Below the pieces are notes generated by a model. It was not told the DNA's origin. It made no database searches and worked only from the letters and a program-made list of their open reading frames with translations. From assembly GCA_004173475.1 (NCBI GenBank), contig SEBU01000002.1, positions 310,001 to 374,000 of the forward strand: a DNA stretch of 64,000 nucleotides, read 5' to 3'. This DNA is from Gammaproteobacteria bacterium (GTDB lineage: Bacteria; Pseudomonadota; Gammaproteobacteria; Pseudomonadales; Cellvibrionaceae). A program made the translations under genes and the position numbers. Positions 1 through 7,573 of the stretch are shown here, in pieces. Position 1 is the first letter of the stretch, and each line of letters opens with the position of its first letter.

Positions 1-2
1 AT

Positions 3-860
3 GTGAACTTCGGTTTAAATATCCAGGACGATTTAATTGCTCGTGTTGCAGCTTCGCGTTCATTAACACGTCCGCAGCTTGCCAATATGTCGCCCGCGAC
101 TAACGTTGTAACAACTCGTCCGGGTACGCTCACGGCGAGCGCAGGAAATGCGGAATTAAAACCTTTTCTATCGGATAACCTCGACTTATCTCTGGAGTGG
201 TATTACAACGATTCCAGTTATGTATCTATAGGTTATTTTTGGAAGGATGTAACTAATTTCATCACTACAGTCACTAAAAAGCAGACCTTCACCACAAGTG
301 ATGGAAGCTTGCTTACAGACCCCACAACGGGAACTGATCCAAACGCTCCTGACGCAGGCGATGGTATTGCAGAGTTCACAGTGACCTATCCTACTAACGG
401 TGAAGAAGCTATTGTTGACGGCCTCGAAATGGCGTTACAGCATACGTTTGGCGAAAGCGGGTTCGGCGTGATTGTAAACGGCACTATGGTGGATAGCGAT
501 GCACCATTAAAATCCGGCGACATTACACAAAAATTTGCGGTTACCGGAATTAGTGACTCAGCAAACCTTGTCGGTTTTTTTGAAAAAGGTCCTTATCAAT
601 TACGTATCGCCTATAACTGGCGCGATCAATTTCTACAGTCGATGACTCAAATCAATGGTGCAGGCGTTATTCAAGTTGCGGCTTACGGGCAATGGGATAT
701 GAGCGGTAGCTACGCAATCAATGATAATGTTTCCGTTTTATTCGAAGCGACTAATTTAACTGAAGAAGCGGTCACCAAATATGGTCGCTACAAAAATCAG
801 TTTATTGGCGCGGAAGATGCGGGGCGTCGTGTTTCATTGGGCCTGAATGCAAAGTTCTGA
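3..860 (+). CDS. TonB-dependent receptor, C-terminal part (5' end outside window)
   Basis: This is the C-terminal 285 residues of an outer-membrane TonB-dependent receptor; plug and early barrel lie left of the window. The sequence shows alternating aromatic/polar beta-strands, the segment NAELKPFLSDNLDLSLEWYY typical of this receptor class, a run 'LFEATNLTEEAVTKYGRYKNQ', and a final strand ending GRRVSLGLNAKF with a terminal Phe, the signature for outer-membrane insertion. A halogenase and a SapC gene follow, a neighbourhood common for Caulobacter/Alteromonas/Cellvibrio-type receptors that import glycans or other large substrates. The substrate cannot be read from this fragment. The GTG at position 3 is only the window edge, not a real start. 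Confidence 0.93.
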   Translation: MNFGLNIQDDLIARVAASRSLTRPQLANMSPATNVVTTRPGTLTASAGNAELKPFLSDNLDLSLEWYYNDSSYVSIGYFWKDVTNFITTVTKKQTFTTSDGSLLTDPTTGTDPNAPDAGDGIAEFTVTYPTNGEEAIVDGLEMALQHTFGESGFGVIVNGTMVDSDAPLKSGDITQKFAVTGISDSANLVGFFEKGPYQLRIAYNWRDQFLQSMTQINGAGVIQVAAYGQWDMSGSYAINDNVSVLFEATNLTEEAVTKYGRYKNQFIGAEDAGRRVSLGLNAKF

Positions 861-879
861 TAAGTGTTGTAATAACATT

Positions 880-911
880 GGGTTGCTAAGAAACTAGCAA
901 CCCTTTTTTTA
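880..911 (+). terminator. Rho-independent terminator after the TonB receptor
   Basis: A perfect 9-bp stem (GGGTTGCTA / TAGCAACCC) with a 6-nt loop is followed at once by seven Ts. It lies 20 bases after the receptor stop codon and 25 bases before the halogenase start, so it should separate or attenuate transcription between the two. Confidence 0.9.
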
Positions 912-935
912 TTTAAATTAATACGAAGAACCTCA

Positions 936-2483
936 ATGAGTACACCCGTTAAATCTATTGTTATCGTCGGCGGTGGTACTGCGGGCTGGATTACCGCTGG
1001 ACGAATCGCGGCCAAATATAAAGCTAACCCTGCGAATATTTCAGTTACCTTAATTGAATCACTAACCATCAATATTATCGGCGTTGGTGAAGGCACCTGG
1101 CCGACCATGCGCAACACGCTAATAAAAATGGGCATTTCTGAAACAGATTTTATGCGCGCTTGCGATGCAACTTTTAAGCAAGGTGCCAAGTTTGCAAAAT
1201 GGGTTGACGGAACGCCTAACGATTTCTACTACCATCCGCTGATGTTGCCTCAAGGGTTTAGTAAGGTTGACCTGCCGCCTCATTGGCAAGCAAAATTTAG
1301 CCATCAATCCTTTTCAGATGCAGTCTGTTTTCAAGAGCAGCTTTGCGAAAAAGGTCTCGCACCAAAACTAATAACAACGCCCGAGTACGCATCAATTGCA
1401 AATTACGCATATCATTTGGATGCAGTAAAGTTCGCGGAATTTTTAAAAAATCACTGTACAAAAAATCTCGGTGTGCGCCACTTGCTGGCAGATGTAACGG
1501 GCGTTATTTCTAAGGAAAACGGCGACATATCCGCACTCAGTACGGCAACCTTAGGTAATATTTCTGGCGATCTTTTCGTAGATTGCACCGGAATGTCATC
1601 GCTTTTGCTTGGAAAACATTTACAAGTTCCTTTTGTAGATAAAAGTGATGTCTTATTTATCGATACCGCGCTTGCAGTACAGCTTCCTTACGCAGACGAT
1701 GAATCACCTATAGCATCCCATACTATTTCAACCGCACAAGAGGCGGGCTGGATATGGGATATAGGACTTATTCGTAGACGCGGCATTGGATACGTTTATT
1801 CAAGCCGTCACACTACCCATGAGCAGGCTGAGATTGCGCTGCGTAAATATGCTGGCTCTGCTGTAGATAATCTAGCGACCAGAAAAATTCCAATATCAGC
1901 TGGACACAGAAAATTGTTCTGGAAAAATAATTGTGTCGCCGTGGGTTTATCCGCAGGTTTTTTAGAACCATTGGAAGCATCGGCTATAGTGCTCGTGGAA
2001 CTTTCGGCTGAAATGATTGCTGAGCAGCTACCTGCTTGCAGAGAAGTTATGGACATCACCGCGAAACGCTTTAACGAAACATTTTTGTATCGTTGGGATC
2101 GCATTATCGATTTTTTAAAATTGCATTATATTTTAAGTAAACGCTCTGACAATAAATTTTGGGTTGACAACCGGAACCCTCAAACGATCCCGGAAAGTCT
2201 GCAGGAATTAATGCAAGTGTGGCGCTACCGCTCACCAAAAAATTGTGATTTCACCAGTAACAATGAAGTATTCCCGGCGGCGAGCTACCAGTACGTACTC
2301 TACGGCATGGGGTTTAAAATGGACTCAGCCTATCTAGATCATTCGCGCGCTCCTACAGACGAAGCTTTGGCGATGGAGCAAATCAATTTGAATTCCAACG
2401 CTATTAAAAATGCGCTGGCTAAACTCCCAACTAACCGCGAACTCATTAATAAAATCCATAAATATGGCTTCGCTAAAATATAA
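936..2483 (+). CDS. Flavin-dependent tryptophan-halogenase family protein
   Basis: 515 residues, the normal length for PrnA/RebH-type FADH2-dependent halogenases, which chlorinate or brominate an aromatic substrate. An N-terminal Rossmann motif VGGGTAGW lies at residues 11-18. The catalytic lysine sits in ATFKQGAKF (K81, matching Lys79 of PrnA), and the conserved FLEPLEAS segment lies at 342-349. The halogenase hallmark WxWxIP reads WIWDIG at 272-277, so its proline is replaced by glycine. The gene lies between a TonB receptor and a SapC gene, as in many TonB-linked halogenases whose substrates are mostly unknown. No strong Shine-Dalgarno is visible (AAGAAC, 8 bases upstream). The family call is secure; actual halogenation activity is inferred. 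Confidence 0.9.
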   Translation: MSTPVKSIVIVGGGTAGWITAGRIAAKYKANPANISVTLIESLTINIIGVGEGTWPTMRNTLIKMGISETDFMRACDATFKQGAKFAKWVDGTPNDFYYHPLMLPQGFSKVDLPPHWQAKFSHQSFSDAVCFQEQLCEKGLAPKLITTPEYASIANYAYHLDAVKFAEFLKNHCTKNLGVRHLLADVTGVISKENGDISALSTATLGNISGDLFVDCTGMSSLLLGKHLQVPFVDKSDVLFIDTALAVQLPYADDESPIASHTISTAQEAGWIWDIGLIRRRGIGYVYSSRHTTHEQAEIALRKYAGSAVDNLATRKIPISAGHRKLFWKNNCVAVGLSAGFLEPLEASAIVLVELSAEMIAEQLPACREVMDITAKRFNETFLYRWDRIIDFLKLHYILSKRSDNKFWVDNRNPQTIPESLQELMQVWRYRSPKNCDFTSNNEVFPAASYQYVLYGMGFKMDSAYLDHSRAPTDEALAMEQINLNSNAIKNALAKLPTNRELINKIHKYGFAKI

Positions 2484-2512
2484 TTGTTCAACGAATCTTT
2501 TAACAAAATATT

Positions 2513-3244
2513 ATGACTACTTTAGTTGCGCTCAACTCAAAAAAACATCATCTTCTTAAAATAGATACAGGCGAGGTAGAGTCTCAAGGTGGACACCTTC
2601 ATATGGTGCCCGTCGTACTCACTGAGTTTGCAAAACTCTCGCTGCAATACCCTATTGTTGTCACTAAAAACCAAGACAACGGCCGCTTTACGTGCGTTAC
2701 CCTTTTTGGTTTGGAAAAAGGTGAAAACCTTTTTTTCAATGGAAATGAATGGAATTCAATTTATCTACCGTTACAAATAAGACGACAGCCTTTTTTCCTC
2801 GGCAAATCTGAGGAAGATGATAAGCGTGTTATATGTATTGACATGAGCCACGCGAGCATCATCAATGAAAATAGTATGCTAAAGGAAAACGGCAAGAAAC
2901 TTTTTAATGCAGATGGAAGCGAAACACAGTATCTAGCAGATCTAAAAAACATTCTTGCCGAACTATCCGAAGGAGAAAATACGACACAGTTGTTTATTCA
3001 AGAGCTTCTTTCCATGAATTTATTGCAACCCATGCAGTTACAAATTGCCCTTGAGAATGAACAGTCGTTCCGTGTCGATGGCCTCTATACAATTAATGAA
3101 CAAGCCTTAACAAAAGTAACCTCAGAGAATTTAATTTCACTTCATCATAAAAATTTCCTGCATCCTATTTATATCATGCTTACCTCCATTGGCCACATTT
3201 ACGGCTTGATCGATAAAAAAAATAAACGTAACCGCAACGTCTAA
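2513..3244 (+). CDS. SapC family protein
   Basis: 243-residue soluble protein with the SapC-family pattern: an early HLHMVPVVLTEFAKLSLQYP segment (residues 28-47), a central LPLQIRRQPFF stretch, and a C-terminal LHHKNFLHPIYIMLTSIGHI. SapC was named from a Campylobacter S-layer export context, but its biochemical role is unknown. In TonB-receptor clusters it regularly accompanies tryptophan-halogenase-like genes. It starts 29 bases after the halogenase stop, so the two are probably co-transcribed. I see no signal peptide. The role here is probably tied to handling the halogenase or receptor substrate, but that is conjecture. Confidence 0.85.
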   Translation: MTTLVALNSKKHHLLKIDTGEVESQGGHLHMVPVVLTEFAKLSLQYPIVVTKNQDNGRFTCVTLFGLEKGENLFFNGNEWNSIYLPLQIRRQPFFLGKSEEDDKRVICIDMSHASIINENSMLKENGKKLFNADGSETQYLADLKNILAELSEGENTTQLFIQELLSMNLLQPMQLQIALENEQSFRVDGLYTINEQALTKVTSENLISLHHKNFLHPIYIMLTSIGHIYGLIDKKNKRNRNV

Positions 3245-3300
3245 CGTCATCGATCAAATGTATGGCTCATAAATCGCAGTGGAAATGTTTTACCAATTTT

Positions 3301-3702
3301 TTATACCTTATGATCTTGTAGTGGTTTTCCTTCCGCTGGTTTCCCATCTAAAGGGTCTACACGGGCTAATTCGGCTTCGTCCAAACCGTAGCCCTCGCCG
3401 ATTTCGTCCTCGCCGACAATACTCAAGCTTTCATCCGATGGCACCGTACCTCCAGGTTCGTGCGGAGAACGTGCTCCATCGTCAGGAATTAGGATTTCAG
3501 GTGTAAGGTCGTCATTGGTGGGCTCTTCATCTACCGAATCGTTCGGTACTTGCTCTTCTAATATACCTAGCTCGTCCTCAGGTAAAAAATCTAGAAAAGA
3601 AGGCTCGTCCTCATCATTGAAATTTAACTCATCCAGTTCAGCTGGCCGATCACTGTCAGGCTCAAACGGTAAATCAGTGACAACGTTGTTTTTACTTTTC
3701 AT
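3301..3702 (-). CDS. Small highly acidic hypothetical protein
   Basis: 133 residues, very rich in Asp/Glu, with almost no hydrophobic runs, so probably largely disordered and cytoplasmic. I chose the ATG at 3702 because GGAGTG lies 6 bases upstream; an in-frame upstream start lacks such a site. The C-terminal half contains ordered-looking conserved text: PDDGARSPHEPG, ESLSIVGEDEIGEGYG and GLDEAELARVDPLDG. From memory this resembles short Pseudomonas proteins loosely annotated as 'serine kinase/phosphatase' or HPr-related; no kinase motif is visible here and I would not transfer that function. It is convergent with the SapC gene. The opposite-strand frames across it look like shadows. Confidence 0.65.
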   Translation of the reverse strand: MKSKNNVVTDLPFEPDSDRPAELDELNFNDEDEPSFLDFLPEDELGILEEQVPNDSVDEEPTNDDLTPEILIPDDGARSPHEPGGTVPSDESLSIVGEDEIGEGYGLDEAELARVDPLDGKPAEGKPLQDHKV

Positions 3703-3795
3703 TTCAATCACTCCGTATAAATGGAAATTCAAAACAAAAGTACCAAGTTGAAATTGACCAAATCGTTCGGCAGCACACTAAATTGCTAACTTCCA

Positions 3796-3900
3796 ATGCT
3801 AATTTTCACTCCGCTAAAGCAAATCGAAATTGGACGCCACGAATTAATTCTTGGCGACGGTTTAATCATTCAAGGGTTCGATGACGAACACATAGTTTAA
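3796..3900 (+). CDS. Possible 34-aa ORF, unrecognised
   Basis: An ATG-to-TAA frame of 34 codons (MLIFTPLKQIEIGRHELILG..., ending FDDEHIV) in the 200-base gap between the acidic-protein gene and the next + strand gene. The composition looks protein-like, with alternating hydrophobic beta-type residues, but no Shine-Dalgarno precedes the ATG and no family is recognised. It may be a real small protein or chance. Confidence 0.2.
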   Translation: MLIFTPLKQIEIGRHELILGDGLIIQGFDDEHIV

Positions 3901-3947
3901 AAAATTTGGCGCACCCTATTGAGGTGTTTTTCCTAGAGGTACGAACA

Positions 3948-4220
3948 ATGTTAAAGCAAAGACGATACGTCATTAATTACATCCTGAACAATCAACCTGA
4001 AGCGATTGATATTCAAACGGATGCGGAAAATCTTACCGATGAAGACGCGGAGAATTTTATTTATGAAGTTTTGGATGTAGATCAACCTGCGAATATAACC
4101 GACATTAGAATTTTTCAGAGAGCTGTTGATATAACCGGCGACCTGGATGTAAATGGCAACGCGTTAAATCCTGAAGAGGGTGATCCGCTCAATGCGACGA
4201 ATCGACACGAGGAGGAGTAG
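3948..4220 (+). CDS. 90-aa hypothetical protein
   Basis: Acidic 90-residue protein starting MLKQRRYVINYILN, with the centre rich in Asp/Asn and the tail ending in NRHEEE. An upstream in-frame start exists at 3906, but the ATG at 3948 is preceded by AGAGGT at a normal distance, so I take that as the start. No signal peptide or membrane segment is visible and I do not recognise the family. It sits with two other small genes (acidic protein, 48-aa membrane protein) between the halogenase and flavin clusters. Such groups of small soluble and lmo0937-type proteins are often stress-induced, but that is inference. Confidence 0.55.
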   Translation: MLKQRRYVINYILNNQPEAIDIQTDAENLTDEDAENFIYEVLDVDQPANITDIRIFQRAVDITGDLDVNGNALNPEEGDPLNATNRHEEE

Positions 4221-4259
4221 TGGAATGGGATGGCATTAAAAAATTTGATTTGTGGTGTG

Positions 4260-4279
4260 TTAGCGCACTTACGCGCTAA
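4260..4279 (+). promoter_or_regulatory. Perfect hairpin upstream of the 48-aa membrane protein
   Basis: A 7-bp perfect inverted repeat (TTAGCGC / GCGCTAA) with a 6-base loop lies 40 bases after the 90-aa gene and 77 bases before the 48-aa gene. There is no T-tract, so an operator or mRNA structure is as likely as a terminator. Confidence 0.4.
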
Positions 4280-4355
4280 GGATATGAGTTCAATCTAGCT
4301 TGGAATTTTGGAACACCCATTCACTTTCGCAGTTACTTAACGAAGAGGAAATATC

Positions 4356-4502
4356 ATGTTAGAGACTATAGCCGTTATCTTGATCGTACTGTGGCTTGTT
4401 GGCCTGGTTAGCTCCTACACCTTGGGTGGCTTCATCCATGTATTGCTGGTCATTGCAGTAATTACCATTATTCTGCGTCTTATCCGAGGCGGAAAAGCCT
4501 AA
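4356..4502 (+). CDS. 48-aa lmo0937-family (DUF5670-like) membrane protein
   Basis: 48 residues beginning MLETIAVILIVLWLVGLVSS and ending in RGGKA, with two hydrophobic segments (about 4-20 and 27-41) separated by a short YTLGGFIH turn. This matches the lmo0937 family of tiny two-helix membrane proteins in length, start and central Gly-Gly-Phe-Ile-His motif. AAGAGGAAAT sits directly upstream as ribosome-binding site, and a terminator follows, so this is a complete independent gene. The function of the family is unknown; members are often stress-responsive. Confidence 0.8.
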   Translation: MLETIAVILIVLWLVGLVSSYTLGGFIHVLLVIAVITIILRLIRGGKA

Positions 4503-4510
4503 TTAATGTA

Positions 4511-4555
4511 AACTTGGAGCTGTCTGGCGCCTGTCGGGCAACTCCAGTTTTTCTA
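4511..4555 (+). terminator. Probable terminator after the 48-aa gene
   Basis: Arms AACTTGGAG and CTCCAGTT pair with one bulge around a GC-rich interior and are followed by TTTTTCT. It lies 8 bases after the small membrane protein gene and upstream of the convergent 4581-5084 gene. Confidence 0.6.
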
Positions 4556-4580
4556 AATATTTTAAACAATATTTAGTTCG

Positions 4581-5084
4581 TTAATTGTCTCCATCCGTTT
4601 TTCCTCCGCTTTCATCCCCATTAACTTTTGCTTTCTCAGCCAGCACGTGTTCCCAACGCTTCCGTCCGTAATATCTTTTTATAGATTTTCTCCAAAAATG
4701 TAAGGGAAACAATGCTGCCAGTACAACTCCCGAATACCAGTGCAAATTAATTACCATTGTCCCGTCAAAGACATCTTGCGGATAGTAAAGCAGCAGGCCG
4801 CTGATGATTAGTAGAATCCAAACCGTTAGATGAACGTAGGCATCCCATAGATGTGTGCGCCAGTGATATTTAAATTTGGCTAGCTTTTTTTGCACGTGAT
4901 CCGAAAAAAAATAACCGAACATGCACAACGAAACAGCCGATATTGCACCATGCAAACTGCGAAATAAGCCGCTAAAAGGATGTGGCAAGTCGTCAGCATT
5001 GGTCGGTGAAATTATATGAAGTGCAATACCTGTAACACTGAGTGCTACCAGAACAATCCATAAAAGCAGGCGCGATTTTTTCAT
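4581..5084 (-). CDS. Four-helix membrane protein, b561/DUF4405-like
   Basis: About 167 residues with four hydrophobic helices and a basic, charged C-terminus. Histidines recur in or beside the helices: LHII (helix 1), SLHGAI and SDHVQ (helix 2), YVHLTVW (helix 3), NLHWYSG and LHFW (helix 4). This spacing resembles small b-type cytochromes that hold heme between helices, but heme binding is inferred. It is the last gene of the flavin cluster, 35 bases after apbE, and could pass electrons from the quinone pool to the periplasmic FMN protein. The start is uncertain: I use the ATG at 5084; a GTG at 5102 is also in frame, and neither has a clear Shine-Dalgarno. Confidence 0.65.
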   Translation of the reverse strand: MKKSRLLLWIVLVALSVTGIALHIISPTNADDLPHPFSGLFRSLHGAISAVSLCMFGYFFSDHVQKKLAKFKYHWRTHLWDAYVHLTVWILLIISGLLLYYPQDVFDGTMVINLHWYSGVVLAALFPLHFWRKSIKRYYGRKRWEHVLAEKAKVNGDESGGKTDGDN

Positions 5085-5137
5085 AGTTAGGTTTGAGGCC
5101 ACGGAAATTCAGCAGACGGCATTTTACATGCTCCTGT

Positions 5138-5950
5138 TTATAAAGATATCCAGCGACCCCCAAGTTTAGCGATCGTATCTGCACGGTCGTCCGCATTGGT
5201 TGCAGCAGCTACCTTTGTAAGCGCGTCGGCGCGCCAGGCACTAGTGGAGATTACGGTGCTGGTAAGCGGAGCGAGCGCCTTACCACTTCCATCCAGCAAT
5301 ACGCCGGGGAAATCTTTCGTGGCAATACTTGTGGACGTTGCGACGGACGCATTTTGTAGTCCACCGAGTAAATGCTCTTTTCCATGATGATCACGTACAG
5401 CCACAGGTAAAACGACATCACCAAATACTCGGATATCACCACCCGCATTGATCCAGCCCTCTTCAATTCCCATGTGCTTCAACTCCAGGATAGCGGAGTC
5501 GATTGCAAAACCTTTGGCAATTCCATCCAGCGTAATCAGCATCGGGCGCACCAAGCGTGCGCTCGTTGCGGTGAGCTGAATATCTTCCCAGCTACCTGCA
5601 ACCAGTAAATGTTCGGCATATATTTCGTGATAGCTGTGTGCGGGTAATAAATCGCGATAGGTAAGGGCTGCACCCAATGTGCAGTTAAACCGCCCTGCAC
5701 TCGCACGTGTTACTGCTTTTGCTAGACGTAGGCATTGTAAGGTCAATGGATGACAAACAACTTGGCGGCCCTTTGAAGCATTGAGACGCGACAGATTACT
5801 TGCCGCATCATGAAAGCTGAGTAATTGTTGGATAAGTTCCAGACGTGAAAAAGCCGCCCTGAAGGCGGCTTGTGTTGAAGAGGTTTGCGGTATGGCAATT
5901 TCGACAAAACATCCCATAAGAGGCTTCATCCGTTTCTCTAACTGCGCCAT
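5138..5950 (-). CDS. apbE: FAD:protein FMN transferase (ApbE family)
   Basis: 270 residues. ApbE enzymes cleave FAD and attach FMN through a phosphoester to a threonine in a [ST]GAT motif of exported proteins. Family motifs present: LMGCFVEI near the N-terminus, LDGIAKGFAID at 141-151, NAGGDIRVFG at 168-177, and ADALTK with D242/T245 as likely Mg2+ ligands. The usual DPTVG-type and H-[IV]-DP segments are degenerate (NCTLGAAL, LLDGSGKAL), and I see no lipobox, so it is a divergent member. Its ATG abuts the stop of the FMN-binding protein gene with no intervening base, implying coupled translation. The upstream neighbour's SGAT motif is the obvious substrate. Confidence 0.87.
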   Translation of the reverse strand: MAQLEKRMKPLMGCFVEIAIPQTSSTQAAFRAAFSRLELIQQLLSFHDAASNLSRLNASKGRQVVCHPLTLQCLRLAKAVTRASAGRFNCTLGAALTYRDLLPAHSYHEIYAEHLLVAGSWEDIQLTATSARLVRPMLITLDGIAKGFAIDSAILELKHMGIEEGWINAGGDIRVFGDVVLPVAVRDHHGKEHLLGGLQNASVATSTSIATKDFPGVLLDGSGKALAPLTSTVISTSAWRADALTKVAAATNADDRADTIAKLGGRWISL

Positions 5951-6508
5951 TTATTTTTTTCCGCTTAACACGATTTTATGTATAGCGAGCAAACGCTTTA
6001 CACCGTCCGTTACATTTCTACAAGATAAGGTTGCGCCGCTAATATTGGGAACGTCCTGCCCCAGCTTGAATTTATCCTGAAACGTTTTGCCGACGAAATT
6101 AGCCCGCCATTGTGGCAAGCGAACTTGCCCGCCGTGAGTTTCCCGATAACTGAGAATTTCAATTCCTAACACTTTTCCTTCCACAGAAATCGCCGTGCCA
6201 TAAGTAATAAAATCGTGCTTACCTATGACATCATCAACTAAAAACCAACCTAGCAGTTGCCCTTTCGATTCAGCACGCCAAGCTTTCTGAATATTTTGTC
6301 GTTGACGCACACCCGCGATATTTTTTATTTCATCCAGCTGCTGATCATTTAATGTTATCGCCGCTTCCAGAAAAAAATCCGCATCAGGAAACAATTCTTG
6401 CTGGGCTTGCTGCACCGTCAAAAAATCTTCCGCATGAGCGGAAGCTACTATTGCTGCGGTACTAATAGCGGCTGCAGGCAGGGTTAAAAAAAATGGTAGA
6501 TGACGCAT
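5951..6508 (-). CDS. Exported FMN-binding domain protein
   Basis: 185 residues with a Sec signal peptide (hydrophobic core 5-24, cleavage likely after AHA at 26). The rest is one FMN-binding domain related to NqrC/RnfG. The segment ISYRETHGGQ-like (here EILSYRETHGGQ) precedes ISGATLSC, in which T160 of SGAT is the expected site for covalent FMN attachment by ApbE, encoded next. It is therefore a periplasmic flavoprotein electron carrier. The start is supported by AGCAGG upstream. It is the second gene of the Fur-box cluster, between the DUF6662 barrel and apbE. Confidence 0.9.
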   Translation of the reverse strand: MRHLPFFLTLPAAAISTAAIVASAHAEDFLTVQQAQQELFPDADFFLEAAITLNDQQLDEIKNIAGVRQRQNIQKAWRAESKGQLLGWFLVDDVIGKHDFITYGTAISVEGKVLGIEILSYRETHGGQVRLPQWRANFVGKTFQDKFKLGQDVPNISGATLSCRNVTDGVKRLLAIHKIVLSGKK

Positions 6509-6556
6509 AAAAACCTGCTGGCCGCATTATAAAATGCAGCCTCAATCGATAAAAAA

Positions 6557-7447
6557 TTAAAAGTTTAAGCCAACTTTAAAACGCACTTCTTGTTCAGTTT
6601 TTTCAATCAAATGTAAACCTGAAGGTTGGCCCTCGTAGGTCTCGCCACCGCCGCGTACTTGATCAAACCACGTGAAGGTTAACCAGAATTTCTCGCCACC
6701 GTAATGCAGTGATGGACCTGCAAATACAGAATTGCGCTCCATAGCAACTTCCGTTTCATATTCGGTTTCATAAACCGTTTCTACACCTAAATACCAATTA
6801 GGAGCGAATCTATAGCTTAAGCCTGTGCCCGCAGTAAATTCAATTTCCACTTCCATTTCAGTAGGCCATTCGAAATTTTCGGGAAGGTTATCAATAGATT
6901 TACGTGTAGCACGTGTTGATTCAGTGCCGAAGTTGGCGACCCATACCAGCTGCCCTTCCATAAAATATTTTTGCAATTGCACATCAAGTGAAATACTTAT
7001 GCTGTCTTTATCGCGCCCAGAATGTGGATCAAGAGTTAAATAATCTAACCCGACCATCGCTGAAATACCGAAGTCATCCAGCGCAGGGCTTAGAAAATTA
7101 TATTTTCCTGTGATCTCTGCACCCGCGAATTTTAAACTGTATTTTTCATCGCCCGGCATGTAGCCATCAATCAAAATACCTGAAGTATCTATCGCCTGAC
7201 CCTTGAGTTCACCAGCGACGGTAAAACGGTCACTCAACCCATACTCGAGTTCAGTCGTCGTGTTGTAGGCGGTGTACTTGCCCGTTCCCTTATCGCTGCG
7301 CTGAGTTATTACCTGGTAAAACTCGGTTGCACCCTTAGGCAGCACTTCAGAACCTTTTACGTAGCCAAATAAGTTTTCATCGGCAAAGCTGGGGATGCTA
7401 AACAAACCGGTAGTAATAGCGAGCGTGATTAGGCGAGCGTTGAACAT
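6557..7447 (-). CDS. DUF6662-like outer-membrane beta-barrel protein
   Basis: 296 residues with a signal peptide (1-22, cleavage after SFA) followed by repeated amphipathic beta-strands. The early segment DENLFGYVKGSEVLPKGATE and the final strand EVRFKVGLNF, ending in Phe, indicate an outer-membrane barrel. I recognise it as DUF6662-like; no function is established for that family as far as I know. AAGGA lies 7 bases before the ATG. It is the first gene after a -10 box and a Fur-box-like site, heading the set with the FMN-binding protein, ApbE and the membrane protein. A role in iron-linked electron transfer or uptake is inferred only from this context. Confidence 0.75.
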   Translation of the reverse strand: MFNARLITLAITTGLFSIPSFADENLFGYVKGSEVLPKGATEFYQVITQRSDKGTGKYTAYNTTTELEYGLSDRFTVAGELKGQAIDTSGILIDGYMPGDEKYSLKFAGAEITGKYNFLSPALDDFGISAMVGLDYLTLDPHSGRDKDSISISLDVQLQKYFMEGQLVWVANFGTESTRATRKSIDNLPENFEWPTEMEVEIEFTAGTGLSYRFAPNWYLGVETVYETEYETEVAMERNSVFAGPSLHYGGEKFWLTFTWFDQVRGGGETYEGQPSGLHLIEKTEQEVRFKVGLNF

Positions 7448-7482
7448 GGCGCAGTCCTTAAGAGTGTCAAAATAAAGTTGGC

Positions 7483-7532
7483 ATTATATATACTTTGCCT
7501 CTATTTTCCATTTGAAACTAATTATCATTAGC
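7483..7532 (-). promoter_or_regulatory. Promoter -10 and Fur-box-like operator
   Basis: Read on the minus strand, a perfect TATAAT (7488-7483) lies about 35 bases before the 7447 ATG. Upstream, positions 7532-7514 read GCTAATGATAATTAGTTTC, matching the 19-base Fur consensus GATAATGATAATCATTATC at 15 positions, including the whole TAATGATAAT core. The site covers the region just upstream of where -35 should lie, suitable for iron-dependent repression of the four flavin-cluster genes. Confidence 0.7.
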
Positions 7533-7573
7533 AATATTTTATAGAATGTGATGGTTTCCCACGCCATATCCAG

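Noticed and set aside
797-1307. Minus-strand frames across the start of the halogenase gene
   Set aside because: They overlap the receptor end, a terminator and the conserved halogenase N-terminus and show no family features.
3279-3751. Two + strand frames opposite the acidic protein
   Set aside because: They are Ser/Arg/Pro-rich mirror frames of an Asp/Glu-rich minus-strand gene that has a good ribosome-binding site.
4511-4555. Riboswitch or small RNA
   Set aside because: The structure is adequately explained as the terminator of the 48-aa gene; no conserved riboswitch core recognised.
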